Origin: UMGS1933 sp045593405 | GTDB taxonomy: Bacteria; Bacillota; Clostridia; TANB77; CAG-508 | Assembly (NCBI GenBank): GCA_045593405.1 | Contig: JAZNWN010000003.1 | Location: forward strand, 62,001-126,000 | Direction of reading: 5' to 3' | DNA: 64,000 nt | In this document: positions 8,809 to 17,596 of the stretch, one piece after another | Position numbering within the stretch: the stretch's first letter is position 1 | Layout of the letters: each line of letters opens with the position of its first letter | Notes under the pieces: generated by a model | What the model was told of the DNA's origin: nothing | The model's database searches: none | The model's input: the letters and a program-made list of their open reading frames with translations, nothing else | Program-made: the position numbers and the translations under genes

Positions 8809-10056
8809 ATGAAAGTATTAATTATAGGCGGAGGACCTGCAGGAATGATGGCAGCAATAACTGCTGCAGAGCAAGGAAATGATGTAACAATATTAGAAAA
8901 AATGAATTCATGCGGAAAAAAACTATTAATTACAGGAAAGGGAAGATGTAATATTACAAATTCTGCTAGTATTGATGATTTTTTCAATAATATTCCAGGA
9001 AATCCTAGATTTTTATATAGTAGCTTTAATAACTTTAATAATGAAGATATAGTAAGATTTTTAAATAATCAGGGAGTTAAAACTAAAGTTGAAAGAGGAG
9101 GAAGAATTTTTCCAGTTTCAGATAAAGCAGTAGATGTATTAAATGCATTTCTTAATAAATTAAAAGAATTAAATGTAAAAATTAATACTAATTGTAAAGT
9201 ACAAAAAATTCTAATAGAAGAAAGTAGAGTTAAAGGAGTTCAAATAGAGGGAAATAAAATTCTTTTAGCAGATAAGGTAATACTAGCAACTGGTGGAGAA
9301 AGTTATCCGGTAACAGGTTCAACAGGAGATGGATATGAAATGGCAAAAGAATTAGGACACACAATAGTGGAAACTAAACCCGCGTTAGTGCCATTAACAT
9401 GTAGTAATACAAAATCACTAGAAATATGTAAGGGTATGCAAGGACTATCATTAAGAAATGTTGAAATAAAACTAATATATTCTAATAAAAAAATATATGA
9501 AGATTTTGGAGAAATGCTATTTACTCATTTAGGAGTTTCAGGACCTGTTATACTAAGTGCGTCATCAGTTTTACTTAGGTTTAAAAATGTAGCCCATCTT
9601 CTAAAACAATGTGAAATAAAGTTACAAATTGATTTAAAACCAGCTCTAGATAGTGAGAAATTAGATTTAAGAATAAGAAGAGATTTTGAAGAAGTAAAAA
9701 ACAAACAATATAAGAATAGCTTAGATAATTTATTACCTCAAAAAATGATACCAGTATTTGTGGAATATACTAAAATAAATCCAGAGAAGAAGGTAAATGA
9801 AATAACGAAAGAAGAAAGAAAAATTATTGTTGATAGCTTAAAGTGTTTTGAAATAACAATAAATGGATTTGGAAGGAAAGAAGAAGCAATAATTACAGCG
9901 GGAGGAATAAGTACAAAAGAGATAGATCCTAAAACTATGGAATCTAAAATTATAAAAGGTTTATATTTTGCTGGTGAAATAATAGATGTAGATGCCTTGA
10001 CAGGAGGCTTTAATTTGCAGATAGCATATTCTAGTGGTTATACAGCAGGATTATAA
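8809..10056 (+). CDS. NAD(P)/FAD-dependent oxidoreductase, HI0933/BaiN-like
   Basis: A flavoprotein of the HI0933 family. Near the N-terminus are the FAD-binding VLIIGGGPAGMMAA, the family signature CGKKLLITGKGRCNITN and GGRIFPVSDKA. ATGGESYPVTGSTGDGY lies in the middle, and LYFAGEIIDVDALTGGFNLQIAYSSGY closes the FAD domain at the end. The cellular substrate is not known for most members. The ATG at 8809 is preferred over an upstream in-frame codon because ATGAGGTA sits directly before it. The yigZ gene starts 23 bases after the stop. Confidence 0.9.
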   Translation: MKVLIIGGGPAGMMAAITAAEQGNDVTILEKMNSCGKKLLITGKGRCNITNSASIDDFFNNIPGNPRFLYSSFNNFNNEDIVRFLNNQGVKTKVERGGRIFPVSDKAVDVLNAFLNKLKELNVKINTNCKVQKILIEESRVKGVQIEGNKILLADKVILATGGESYPVTGSTGDGYEMAKELGHTIVETKPALVPLTCSNTKSLEICKGMQGLSLRNVEIKLIYSNKKIYEDFGEMLFTHLGVSGPVILSASSVLLRFKNVAHLLKQCEIKLQIDLKPALDSEKLDLRIRRDFEEVKNKQYKNSLDNLLPQKMIPVFVEYTKINPEKKVNEITKEERKIIVDSLKCFEITINGFGRKEEAIITAGGISTKEIDPKTMESKIIKGLYFAGEIIDVDALTGGFNLQIAYSSGYTAGL

Positions 10057-10078
10057 AATCTAATTTGAGAGGGAAAAG

Positions 10079-10686
10079 ATGAGATTTAAAACTATTAATA
10101 ATAATTCTACAGCAGAAATAGTAGAAAAAAAATCAAGGTTTATTGCAAATGTTTTTTACATAGAAACTGTAGAACAGGCAGAAGAATATATAAAAAAAAT
10201 AAAAAAACAATATCATGATGCAAAACATAATTGTTTTGCATATATTGTTACAGATTTAAACCGGAAATGTTGTGCATAAAGCTTGTGATGATGGAGAACC
10301 ATCTGGAACAGCAGGGGCTCCAATACTTAAAATTTTATCTGAGCAAAACTTATCAAATGTATTAGTAATAGTTACAAGATATTTTGGTGGAATTTTATTA
10401 GGAACAGGTGGGCTTGTTAGAGCATATTCCCGGAGCAGCTGGAAATGCATTAAAACAAACAAATTATATAGAAAAAACAGTTGGATATGAAGCAAAGATA
10501 GTAACATCTTATAAAGATTTAGAACAAATTAAATATGAATTAGATAAAGACAAGATAAGAATTACAAAAATAGAATATAATGAAAATATAGAATTATCAA
10601 TAGAAATCTCAGAAGAAAAGATTAAATTATTAAATGATTTAAAGATAAAAACAGAAATTTCAACAAAAAAATATGTTGAAATATAA
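10079..10686 (+). CDS. yigZ: YigZ/IMPACT family protein, read through two +1 shifts at CGG
   Basis: A YigZ/YvyE-type protein; relatives of IMPACT are linked to translation control. The zero frame carries the N-terminal part (MRFKTINNNSTAEIVEKKSR...HNCFAYIVTDLN), then stops five codons after CGG at 10262. Skipping the C restores GNVVHKACDDGEPSGTAG, the family core. A second CGG at 10431 again needs a skipped C to give VRAYS-GAAGNAL instead of a run to a stop. With both shifts the product is 201 residues, normal for the family. Length, motif order and ribosome binding site (GAGGG before the ATG) argue that the gene is functional rather than decayed. As an ordinary annotation it would be three overlapping fragments. 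Confidence 0.85.
10262..10264 (+). other. +1 frameshift site 1: AAC-CGG-A in yigZ
   Basis: The zero frame reads AAC CGG AAA TGT TGT GCA TAA. Skipping one base gives AAC (C) GGA AAT GTT GTG CAT AAA, i.e. N-G-N-V-V-H-K, which leads straight into the conserved DDGEPSGTAG. Confidence 0.85.
10431..10433 (+). other. +1 frameshift site 2: TCC-CGG-A in yigZ
   Basis: The conserved run GGLVRAYS is followed by CGG AGC AGC TGG. Skipping C gives GGA GCA GCT GGA AAT GCA, i.e. RAYS-GAAGNA. Glycine after RAYS/RAYG is what relatives carry. Confidence 0.87.
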
Positions 10687-10726
10687 ATACTTACGACCAA
10701 AATTAGAAAAAATTTCCAGAAAAGTA

Positions 10727-10755
10727 TTGCATTTGGATGAAAATAATATTATAAT
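10727..10755 (+). promoter_or_regulatory. SigA-type promoter of spo0A
   Basis: TTGCAT, 17 bases, TATAAT; it ends 48 bases before the GTG start. No clear SigH or 0A-box was recognised. Confidence 0.75.
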
Positions 10756-10802
10756 TCGAAATGTAAAATTTTTACAATTTTAATATTTTGGGAGGTATTG
10801 AA

Positions 10803-11622
10803 GTGAAAGAAAAAACAACAATTTTGATTGCAGACGACAATGCAGATTTTGCGATGACTTTAGTAAAGTATTTGGAAAAAGAAGAGGATATGGAGGTTAT
10901 AGGAATAGCTAAAAATGGTAAAGAAGCTTGTGATATGGTAGCAAATACTCGGACCAGATGTGTTATTACTAGATGTGATTATGCCATACTTAGATGGTAT
11001 AGGAGTTTTAGAGTATATTAATTCATCTAATATTCCAAAAAAACCAATGTGTATAATGCTATCCGCTGTAGGACAAGCTAAAATAACACAAACAGCTATA
11101 TCATTAGGAGCAGAATATTATGTAGTAAAACCATTTGATATAGAGATTTTAATAAAAAGAATAAAGGAAATAAAAAATTATAAACCAACAACTGCACAAA
11201 ATTGTTATAGTAATAGAGAAATCAAAGTACCTTATATAGATATTTCAGAAAATAATAAAAAAGATGAAGAAGTGTTAGAAGCACTTGTAACAAATATAAT
11301 ACATGAATTGGGCGTTCCAGCGCATATAAAAGGTTACCAATATTTAAGAGAAGCAATAATAATGGTAATAAAAGATATAGATGTAATAAATCAAATAACA
11401 AAACAATTATATCCAGAAATAGCAAGAAAATTTAAGACTACACCATCGAGAGTAGAAAGAGCAATTCGTCATGCAATAGAAGTGGCATGGGCAAGAGGTC
11501 AACAAGATGCAGTAGAAAGCATCTTCGGCTACACAATATCAGCAGCAAAAGGAAAACCAACAAATTCAGAATTTATAGCAATGATAGCTGATAAGCTAAG
11601 ACTAGAATTAAAAACAGCATAA
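10803..11622 (+). CDS. spo0A: Spo0A, master regulator of sporulation, read through a +1 shift at CGG
   Basis: The response regulator that commits cells to sporulation. The receiver domain starts TILIADDNADFAM (acidic pocket) and the phospho-acceptor aspartate is in VVLLDVIMPYLDG; the switch lysine is in YVVKPFD. The C-terminal Spo0A DNA-binding domain is textbook: HELGVPAHIKGYQYLREAI, SRVERAIRHAIEVAWARG, GYTISAAKGKPTNSEFIAMIADKLRLE. The two halves are in different frames. The zero frame reaches VANT-CGG at 10950 and then reads nonsense to a stop at 11021; skipping the C gives T-GPDVVLLDVIMP. The shifted product is 272 residues, the usual length. The GTG start has GGGAGG seven bases upstream. 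A second, unbroken spo0A elsewhere cannot be excluded. Confidence 0.93.
10950..10952 (+). other. +1 frameshift site 3: ACT-CGG-A in spo0A
   Basis: The zero frame reads ACT CGG ACC AGA TGT. The restored frame reads ACT (C) GGA CCA GAT GTG TTA TTA CTA GAT, i.e. T-G-P-D-V-L-L-L-D, just before the phospho-acceptor aspartate of the receiver domain. Confidence 0.9.
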
Positions 11623-11650
11623 AGTTTTGTGAAACACAGTAATACGAATG

Positions 11651-11681
11651 TGTAGGGGCTGGTCTTGACCAGCCCGCAAAC
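11651..11681. repeat. TGTAGGGG palindrome, copy 3 (short form)
   Basis: TGTAGGGGCTGGTCTTGACCAGCCC, i.e. the left half of the element with its internal GGTC/GACC hairpin. It lies 28 bases after spo0A and may serve as its transcript end. Confidence 0.7.
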
Positions 11682-11925
11682 CAATAAACAATATGAAAAG
11701 CGAAATAGATTAAGTGAAAAATCAGAACGCAATCCAATAAACTAAAATCGAGCAATGCAATAAACTTCCACGATTTATTGGTTATTATCTCAAGTTATAT
11801 TCATTGAAATAATAACGGTAAATTTGGAGGTTTTTGTTTTGCAAAAAATTCAAAAAACTATTGAAGAAAATTTAAGAATAATATAAAATATATAAGTAAA
11901 ATTTAATAGCAAAGGAGAAGAAAAA
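11682..11925 (+). other. Gap after spo0A, with at most a 15-codon reading frame
   Basis: AT-rich. A good ribosome binding site GGAGG (11826-11830) precedes a TTG at 11839 that opens only LQKIQKTIEENLRII before a stop at 11886. It could be a leader peptide or the relic of a gene; nothing recognisable follows until the next start. Confidence 0.3.
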
Positions 11926-12600
11926 ATGGGAGAAAAAAATGAATTAAAAGTAAGATTTTCAACAGTTGTGTGTATATTTATTATTTTAGTATTAGTAGTT
12001 GCTTTAGGAGCAGTGTATTACTTTGGATTTGTACAAAAAGATAAACAATTAGAAAAAATAGAAACAGAAAAAACACAAGTAGAAAAACAAAAAGCAGATT
12101 TAGAAAAACAAATTATAGTGATTGAAAAAGAAACTAAAAATCAAAAGACAGAAGAAAAAACAGCAAAAGAAGAAGTAACATATGAAAGTTTAGAAGGTAA
12201 ATATACAAATACAAAAAAAACAAGTGAAGAAAAATCTTTATTATATTATTTAACTTTATATAAAAATGGTACATTCCAATATGAAATGTGTTCTGATGGA
12301 ATACCAAGAGGGTACTTAGGTAATTACATAATAAATGACAATAAAATAACTCTTGTTTTCTGGTTTAGTACGGCATCAGATATTAGAGTAAAAGCAACAA
12401 CAGGTACAATTAATTTAAAATTAAATACAGATGGAACCATTACAGATAATAATGATTTATTAAAGGAATCAGATAACAATGTTTTATTGAAAAAAGATAT
12501 AGAGGAAAGTAAAAATATTTATTTAGAAGGAACAAAAACAATGGTTGAACATCTAATAAACAATGGCGGATTAATGAATAATTTAAATGGAAACATATAA
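11926..12600 (+). CDS. Membrane-anchored coiled-coil protein of unknown function
   Basis: Not recognised. 224 residues: one N-terminal membrane segment (about 15-35, TVVCIFIILVLVVALGAVYYFGF), a charged coiled coil rich in K, E and Q (about 36-90), then a small beta-rich extracellular domain. The latter contains YESLEGKYTNTKKT...LYKNGTFQYEM...LGNYIINDNKITLVF, resembling the small lipocalin-like beta domains of clostridial surface proteins. The C-terminal part is helical. A good ribosome binding site (AAAGGAGAAG) and a strong terminator make it a single-gene unit. Confidence 0.7.
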   Translation: MGEKNELKVRFSTVVCIFIILVLVVALGAVYYFGFVQKDKQLEKIETEKTQVEKQKADLEKQIIVIEKETKNQKTEEKTAKEEVTYESLEGKYTNTKKTSEEKSLLYYLTLYKNGTFQYEMCSDGIPRGYLGNYIINDNKITLVFWFSTASDIRVKATTGTINLKLNTDGTITDNNDLLKESDNNVLLKKDIEESKNIYLEGTKTMVEHLINNGGLMNNLNGNI

Positions 12601-12628
12601 AAGAAAAGAACATTCAATTATATATAAG

Positions 12629-12658
12629 AAAAAAGGACTAGCTTTGCTAGTCCTTTTT
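12629..12658 (+). terminator. Terminator after the coiled-coil protein gene
   Basis: The arms AAAAAGGACTAGC and GCTAGTCCTTTTT enclose a TTT loop. Confidence 0.92.
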
Positions 12659-12837
12659 AATGGTTAGGATAATCTATCATCCTAATAAAAAACTATGTGA
12701 TTTCAGATTTTTCAATTTTCAAAAAGTATGCAATAGCAATATTTTTATTCCAAAACAGATTTATTGTTATTGACTATACTGAAAAAGCAGTATAAAATAA
12801 AGCTATAAATTATATATTGATAAAGGGTAAAGTGTCT

Positions 12838-13875
12838 ATGGGAAATAATAATAGTTTTGAAGAAATATATAGTAAATTAGAGAAAAAAGATTTTTCGAGT
12901 TTAGAAGAAGAAAGAAAAAAAGCATATAAAGGTGGGATTCCAGGGGAGGGATCTACATCAGTAACTGCTTTAGCTTTTTATTTAATATTACCTATTGGAT
13001 TTATGTATATATTTTTTGTATCTTTAAACAATGGAATAGATACGATTTTTTCTTCGGAGGCTAGTACAACTACTAAATATGTATTGTTAGGTATAATTAT
13101 ATCTGTTTTAGTACTGATAGTTCGATATTTGAGAGTAAAAGCAGGGAAAAACAAAGAAAAAAGATATAGAAAGAGATATATATCTGAATTTAATAAAATT
13201 TTTATAGAATTAATAAATCCTAATTATTCATATAATGCTGAAAAAGGAATATTAGAAAAAAATTATAAATTAGTTGACTTGTTTCTGTATGAAGATTATC
13301 AAGCCAGAGGGCTTATTTCTGGATATTTGAGTAATAGATATAACTTCCAAGCGGGACAAATTACAACATGGTGTTCGTATGAAGATGATAATAAGCGTAT
13401 TAAATTTGTAAAGTTTGATGGGATATTTTATGAAATTGATTTGCCATTTTCTATAAATACAAAATTATATTTAAGAATTGATAAAAATTTAGATGATACA
13501 AATTTTGTAAAGAAAATTTTTAATGCAGATGGTCAACTTACAAGGTTAAAGGTAAAAATGGATTCAGAAGAATTTGAAGAAGCGTTTGATATATATACAG
13601 AAAATAGAGTTTTAGCAATGCAAATTTTTACTGCAGATGTTATGTTAGAATTGATGCATTTATATTCTGGTACTTCGAATAAATTTGAAATAACGATTGA
13701 TAATAATAAATTATATATTAAGTTTGATACGGGTGCAATATTTAAAGCACCCGCAGATTTAAATATAGAAGTATTAAATAAAGATATTTTATATAAATAT
13801 TTTGAAAAATTTGAAAATACTTTAAAAATCAGTGAAAAATTTGTAAAAATAATAGACAATGATAATATTTTATAA
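12838..13875 (+). CDS. DUF3137-like membrane protein
   Basis: 345 residues. Two membrane segments (about residues 47-68 and 85-103 from this start) are followed by a cytoplasmic or external beta-rich domain. The stretch LISGYLSNRYNFQAGQITTWCSYEDDNKRIKFVKFDGIFYEIDL resembles DUF3137 proteins, which carry a similar layout; function unknown. Resemblance is by eye only. The ATG at 12838 was chosen over a TTG at 12817 because the purine-rich AAAGGGTAAAG lies between them; the upstream start would add seven residues. Confidence 0.65.
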   Translation: MGNNNSFEEIYSKLEKKDFSSLEEERKKAYKGGIPGEGSTSVTALAFYLILPIGFMYIFFVSLNNGIDTIFSSEASTTTKYVLLGIIISVLVLIVRYLRVKAGKNKEKRYRKRYISEFNKIFIELINPNYSYNAEKGILEKNYKLVDLFLYEDYQARGLISGYLSNRYNFQAGQITTWCSYEDDNKRIKFVKFDGIFYEIDLPFSINTKLYLRIDKNLDDTNFVKKIFNADGQLTRLKVKMDSEEFEEAFDIYTENRVLAMQIFTADVMLELMHLYSGTSNKFEITIDNNKLYIKFDTGAIFKAPADLNIEVLNKDILYKYFEKFENTLKISEKFVKIIDNDNIL

Positions 13876-14061
13876 GAGGAGTTATAAAAGGTATGATGGC
13901 AATTCTATAATAAAAAAGATATAAAAATAGCTCAACAAATAAGGAATAAATCAAATAATATATACATTTTATTTATTAATGTCAAGATTAATAAAACATT
14001 TGCCAAAAATATACTGTTATGTTATAATATGTCTATACGTATGAAAAAGAGGGAAATATAA

Positions 14062-14394
14062 ATGATTTTTTTAGTAATAATATATATTCTAGTATTTATA
14101 ATATTTTTATTAATAGCATTTTCAATTGCACAAATAAGAGCTGCAGGAATGAAGGTAAAAGATTTTTGGTCTTTTATAGAAGCTAATCAAATGCTAGATA
14201 AATTATATAAATTTTCAAGAAAATATGAAAATCTTAATAGTCAAGAGCAAATAATTTTTTTAAAAGAAGCGGAAAAAGTTTTTGATGCATTTGATAAAGT
14301 ACCAGAGATATTATGGGAAGAAGAATATCAAAAATATATGGAAGTTTTAGATAAATATAAAGATGTAAAAATGGTAAGATGGGCCCAAAACTAG
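14062..14394 (+). CDS. Small single-span membrane protein, unknown
   Basis: 110 residues, not recognised. One N-terminal membrane segment (residues 2-24, FLVIIYILVFIIFLLIAFSIAQ) is followed by an acidic helical cytoplasmic domain (KVKDFWSFIEANQMLDKLYKFSRKYENLNSQEQ). AGAGGGAAA precedes the ATG. The last codons form the left arm of its own terminator. Confidence 0.6.
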   Translation: MIFLVIIYILVFIIFLLIAFSIAQIRAAGMKVKDFWSFIEANQMLDKLYKFSRKYENLNSQEQIIFLKEAEKVFDAFDKVPEILWEEEYQKYMEVLDKYKDVKMVRWAQN

Positions 14395-14414
14395 AGCCCA
14401 TCTTACCATTTTTA
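14368..14414 (+). terminator. Terminator overlapping the 3' end of the small membrane protein gene
   Basis: Perfect 15-base arms AATGGTAAGATGGGC / GCCCATCTTACCATT flank an 11-base loop that holds the stop codon; TTTTT follows. Confidence 0.92.
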
Positions 14415-14426
14415 CATTTATTAGTA

Positions 14427-14571
14427 GCCAAACGCAGGGGTTTTATATATTTTAGAAGCGAATTTCCTCGGGGGGACCGCCGTGGGCTGTTAAAGACGTA
14501 AGTCTTGTTACAGCGCCGGTGGGAAGAAATGAGCGAATTAAAATATATAAACCCCGACGAGATTTGGCGGA
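14427..14571 (+). repeat. ~145-base palindromic element, copy 1
   Basis: Left end GCCAAACGCAGGGGTTTTATATATTTTA, right end TAAAATATATAAACCCCGACGAGATTTGGCGG: complementary ends joined by a GC-rich structured centre (CGGGGGGACCGCCG...AGCGCCGGTGGG). The centre differs from the other two copies. It lies directly before the cysteine desulfurase gene. Confidence 0.75.
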
Positions 14572-14638
14572 AATTTATCTATTTATAAGTTTCAAAATAA
14601 TAAAATTTGCATATAATATCTATAAGGTGAATAATAAA

Positions 14639-15793
14639 ATGAATAAAATAAGATATTTTGATCATAGTGCAACAACTAGAGTAAAAGAAGAAGTATTAAA
14701 AGAAATGTTACCATATTATAATGTGGAATTTGGAAATGCTTCATCCATATATAGTTTAGGTAGAAATGCAAAAAAAATAAAAGAAGAGGCAAGGAAGAGA
14801 GTAGCAGATGCAATAAATTGTAAACCAGAAGAAATATATTTTACATCATGTGGAAGCGAAAGTGATAATTTAGCAATTAAGGGAATTGCTTATGCAAATA
14901 GAAATAAAGGAAACCATATAATAACAAGTAAAATAGAGCATCCAGCGGTATTAAACACATGTAAAACATTAGAAAAAGAAGGATATAGGATAACTTATTT
15001 AGATGTAGATAAAGATGGGATTGTAAATTTAGAAGAACTGAGAAATTCAATAACAAATAGAACTATATTAATAACAATTATGTTTGCAAATAATGAGCTT
15101 GGAACTATAGAACCAATTTATGAAATAGGAAGGATTGCAAAAATGCATAATGTTATTTTTCACACAGATGCAGTTCAAGCAATTGGAAATATAAAGATAG
15201 ATGCAAATCAATTAAACATAGATAGTTTATCTATGTCTGCACATAAATTCTATGGACCAAAAGGTATTGGAGCATTATATGTAAGAAATGATATTGATTT
15301 TAGAAAAATTCAAGATGGAGGACATCAAGAAAAAGATAAAAGAGCAGGAACTGAAAATATTCCTGGAATTGTAGGATTAGGAAAGGCTATAGAAATAGCA
15401 AATAAAAATATAAATGAATATAATGAAAAATTAAAGTATTTAAGAGATTATTTAATTCTAGAAATAGAAAAAAGAATTCCTAATATAAAAATAAATGGTC
15501 ATAGAACAAAAAGGTTACCAGGAAATGTCAATGTAAGTTTTAGTGGGATAGATGGAGGAGATTTACTATTAAATTTAGATGAAAGGGGAATATGTGCATC
15601 AGCTGGTTCTGCATGTAGTACTGGAAGTGAGAAACCATCACACGTATTAACAGCAATTGGATTGTCAAATAATTTTAGTAAAGGAGCACTTCGAATAACA
15701 TTAGGAGAAGAAAATACTAAAGAAGATATAGATTATTTAATAAAAAATTTGGTTGAAATTATAAGTAGATTAAGAAAAAATCAAATAAATTAA
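14639..15793 (+). CDS. Cysteine desulfurase (IscS/NifS family)
   Basis: A PLP enzyme that takes sulfur from cysteine for Fe-S clusters and tRNA thiolation. The product (384 residues) starts MNKIRYFDHSATTRVKEEVL. The PLP contacts SCGSESDNLAI and HTDAVQAIG, the Schiff-base lysine in SMSAHKFYGPKG and the mobile active-site cysteine in CASAGSACSTGS are all present. The ATG at 14639 has AAGGTG upstream; the longer open frame from 14519 runs through the palindromic repeat and is not credible. No scaffold or thiI gene follows in this window; the gene ends in a shared terminator. It resembles the group with a short cysteine loop. Confidence 0.93.
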   Translation: MNKIRYFDHSATTRVKEEVLKEMLPYYNVEFGNASSIYSLGRNAKKIKEEARKRVADAINCKPEEIYFTSCGSESDNLAIKGIAYANRNKGNHIITSKIEHPAVLNTCKTLEKEGYRITYLDVDKDGIVNLEELRNSITNRTILITIMFANNELGTIEPIYEIGRIAKMHNVIFHTDAVQAIGNIKIDANQLNIDSLSMSAHKFYGPKGIGALYVRNDIDFRKIQDGGHQEKDKRAGTENIPGIVGLGKAIEIANKNINEYNEKLKYLRDYLILEIEKRIPNIKINGHRTKRLPGNVNVSFSGIDGGDLLLNLDERGICASAGSACSTGSEKPSHVLTAIGLSNNFSKGALRITLGEENTKEDIDYLIKNLVEIISRLRKNQIN

Positions 15794-15824
15794 TAAGAGC
15801 GAAGTTCCATCTTCGCTCTTATTA
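15792..15824. terminator. Bidirectional terminator between desulfurase and HD-GYP genes
   Basis: AATAAGAGCGAAG / CTTCGCTCTTATT, 13-base arms with a six-base loop between convergent genes. Confidence 0.88.
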
Positions 15825-15826
15825 AA

Positions 15827-16765
15827 TCATACTTTTAAATTTTTAATTTCTTTAATTTCATTAAATAAACTACTTACCTGTTCTTTCTTTTTATAATAAG
15901 CAATAGAATACTCTTCTAAGATATATATGAAGTTTCTTATCGTTTCTCCACCTTCAAGTAAAGTATCTATACAAGATTTAAAGTATTCTTTTTTCTTTTC
16001 TTTTTTTGCAGTTTGCATTTTAAGATTATATTTATTTATAAGTTCAAGTCTATTAATTTGTTCTTTAATATATTTCATATAATCTAAAATGTAGCTAATT
16101 TCATATTCAGTATCTTCAATAACTACCTTGAAAAGAGCTTTAACAATTTTAGAATTTAATTTTCCAAGTTTTGCATTAGATTCTATAGACCTTAATGCTA
16201 TTGATTTAGGAACAAATTGAGTTTCTTGAATAAGTAATCTTAGAGTGTCTGTAATACCAATATGAGATTTATACTGTCTTTTACTAACAATGGCGTCAAA
16301 TTCGTCTGCAACGCGAATTATTTGACCTTCTAAAGGTAAATCTTTTTTAGTAATATGATTAGGATAACCTGAACCATTTAATGCCTCGTGATGGTATAAT
16401 GCACCATTTGCATAAGGTCTGAGTTTCAAGTCTTCTATGCACATATTATAACCAAGAGTTGTATGCGTTTTCATTACTTCATATTCTTCGTCTGTCAAGG
16501 GCCCCTGCTTTTGTAAAATAGAAGAAGGAATAAGTAACTTACCAATATCATGTAAATATGCACAAATTGTACAATACACAGTAAAATCTTTATTTAATTT
16601 AAGATTTTCACATAATCTACATGTAATATTAGCAACATTTTCTGAGTGCTTTCTTGTAAAAACATCTAAACTATCAAGCATACTTAACTGATAACGAATA
16701 GATTCATCTAAATTATAAGATTTTAAAGTTGTTTTACTATAAAAATCGATATTATTTTCTTTCAT
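15827..16765 (-). CDS. HD-GYP domain phosphohydrolase
   Basis: 312 residues. The HD-GYP domain covers about residues 35-175: RKHSENVANITCRL, the metal-binding YLHDIGKLLIP, the second histidine in MKTHTTLGYNM, then YHHEALNGSGYPN, which holds the GYP signature, and RVADEFDAIVSKRQYK. Domains of this type cleave cyclic di-GMP. No receiver or membrane domain is attached; the C-terminal ~120 residues are helical and unassigned. Whether it is an active phosphodiesterase is inferred from the intact metal ligands. Confidence 0.88.
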   Translation of the reverse strand: MKENNIDFYSKTTLKSYNLDESIRYQLSMLDSLDVFTRKHSENVANITCRLCENLKLNKDFTVYCTICAYLHDIGKLLIPSSILQKQGPLTDEEYEVMKTHTTLGYNMCIEDLKLRPYANGALYHHEALNGSGYPNHITKKDLPLEGQIIRVADEFDAIVSKRQYKSHIGITDTLRLLIQETQFVPKSIALRSIESNAKLGKLNSKIVKALFKVVIEDTEYEISYILDYMKYIKEQINRLELINKYNLKMQTAKKEKKKEYFKSCIDTLLEGGETIRNFIYILEEYSIAYYKKKEQVSSLFNEIKEIKNLKV

Positions 16766-16849
16766 TTATATACTCCTAAAATATATTATATAAATATTTT
16801 ATATGAAAGAAAAAAATAGGTCAAGTTTTAATGATAAAAAAATAATAAT

Positions 16850-17404
16850 TTATATCTCCATTTGGCTACTTAAAAAACCTGCAGCAGATTGAGCAACCTT
16901 AAGTTCAGAATCTCCCATTTTTGTATTTTGTTCTTTCGAAAGAAGAACAATACTACCAATAACATCTCCATCAGAAATAATTGGATATATAACTTGAGAA
17001 TTATTAAGAGTAGTATTATTAGAATTTTGAATAATAGGTAAGGCTTTTTCATTGTTTTCTTTACTAGTATAAACCTCTTTATTCTCAATTAGTTTTTCAA
17101 GTTCAGGACTAATAGCTTTTTCTAAAAATTCTTTTTTAGAACCACCAGAAACGGCAATTACAGAATCTTTATCAGTAATACAAGCTATATGCCCTGTTGT
17201 TTTTGCAAGGGTTTCTGCATAACCAGTTGCAAATTCAGAAAGTTCACCAATAGGTGAGTATTTCTTTAAGATAACTTCTCCTTCTTTATCTGTAAATATT
17301 TCAATAGGATCTCCTTCTTTTATTCTAAGAGTTCTTCTTATCTCTTTAGGAATAACAATTCTACCCAAATCATCTATTCTTCTAACAACTCCAGTTGCTT
17401 TCAT
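16850..17404 (-). CDS. spoVT: Stage V sporulation protein T
   Basis: A forespore-stage transcription regulator. The N-terminal AbrB swapped-hairpin DNA-binding domain is unmistakable (MKATGVVRRIDDLGRIVIPKEIRRTLRI, then IKEGDPIEIFTD) and is followed by a GAF-like domain (about residues 55-184, ETLAKTTGHIACITDKDSVIAVSGG...GDVIGSIVLLS). Length 184 matches the family. AGGGAGG lies upstream of the ATG. In Bacillus the gene is switched on by SigG; no SigG promoter was clearly readable here. Confidence 0.95.
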   Translation of the reverse strand: MKATGVVRRIDDLGRIVIPKEIRRTLRIKEGDPIEIFTDKEGEVILKKYSPIGELSEFATGYAETLAKTTGHIACITDKDSVIAVSGGSKKEFLEKAISPELEKLIENKEVYTSKENNEKALPIIQNSNNTTLNNSQVIYPIISDGDVIGSIVLLSKEQNTKMGDSELKVAQSAAGFLSSQMEI

Positions 17405-17536
17405 TTAAAACATCCTCCCTTAAATTTTTTAATTATGGTTTTTATTTCATGATTTTAGTATTGCAAATGAAAAAGAAAATTATTCAAAAAAAATACAAAA
17501 AAAGTCAATAAAATTTTTAATATTAACCTACAAACC

Positions 17537-17565
17537 TTGTATTTTCCTAAAAAAAAATATATAAT
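17537..17565 (+). promoter_or_regulatory. SigA-type promoter of gatCAB
   Basis: TTGTAT, 17 bases, TATAAT, 31 bases before the gatC start codon. Confidence 0.8.
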
Positions 17566-17596
17566 AGAAAAGATTGAAAAAGGAGGAATAAGCCTA

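Noticed and set aside
10262..10264. Homopolymer sequencing error as the cause of the frameshifts
   Set aside because: The inserted base is a single C in TCGG, CCGG or ACGG contexts, not in an A or T run, although long A/T runs are everywhere in the window and show no breaks. A context-specific systematic error is not excluded and is listed as the main alternative.
10079..11622. yigZ and spo0A as pseudogenes
   Set aside because: Apart from the CGG positions both genes are intact, full length and keep all key motifs; all five breaks in the window share one codon. Random decay would produce varied indels and stops.
14519..14638. N-terminal extension of the cysteine desulfurase
   Set aside because: The open frame runs through the palindromic element and lacks a ribosome binding site; the ATG at 14639 has one and matches the family start.
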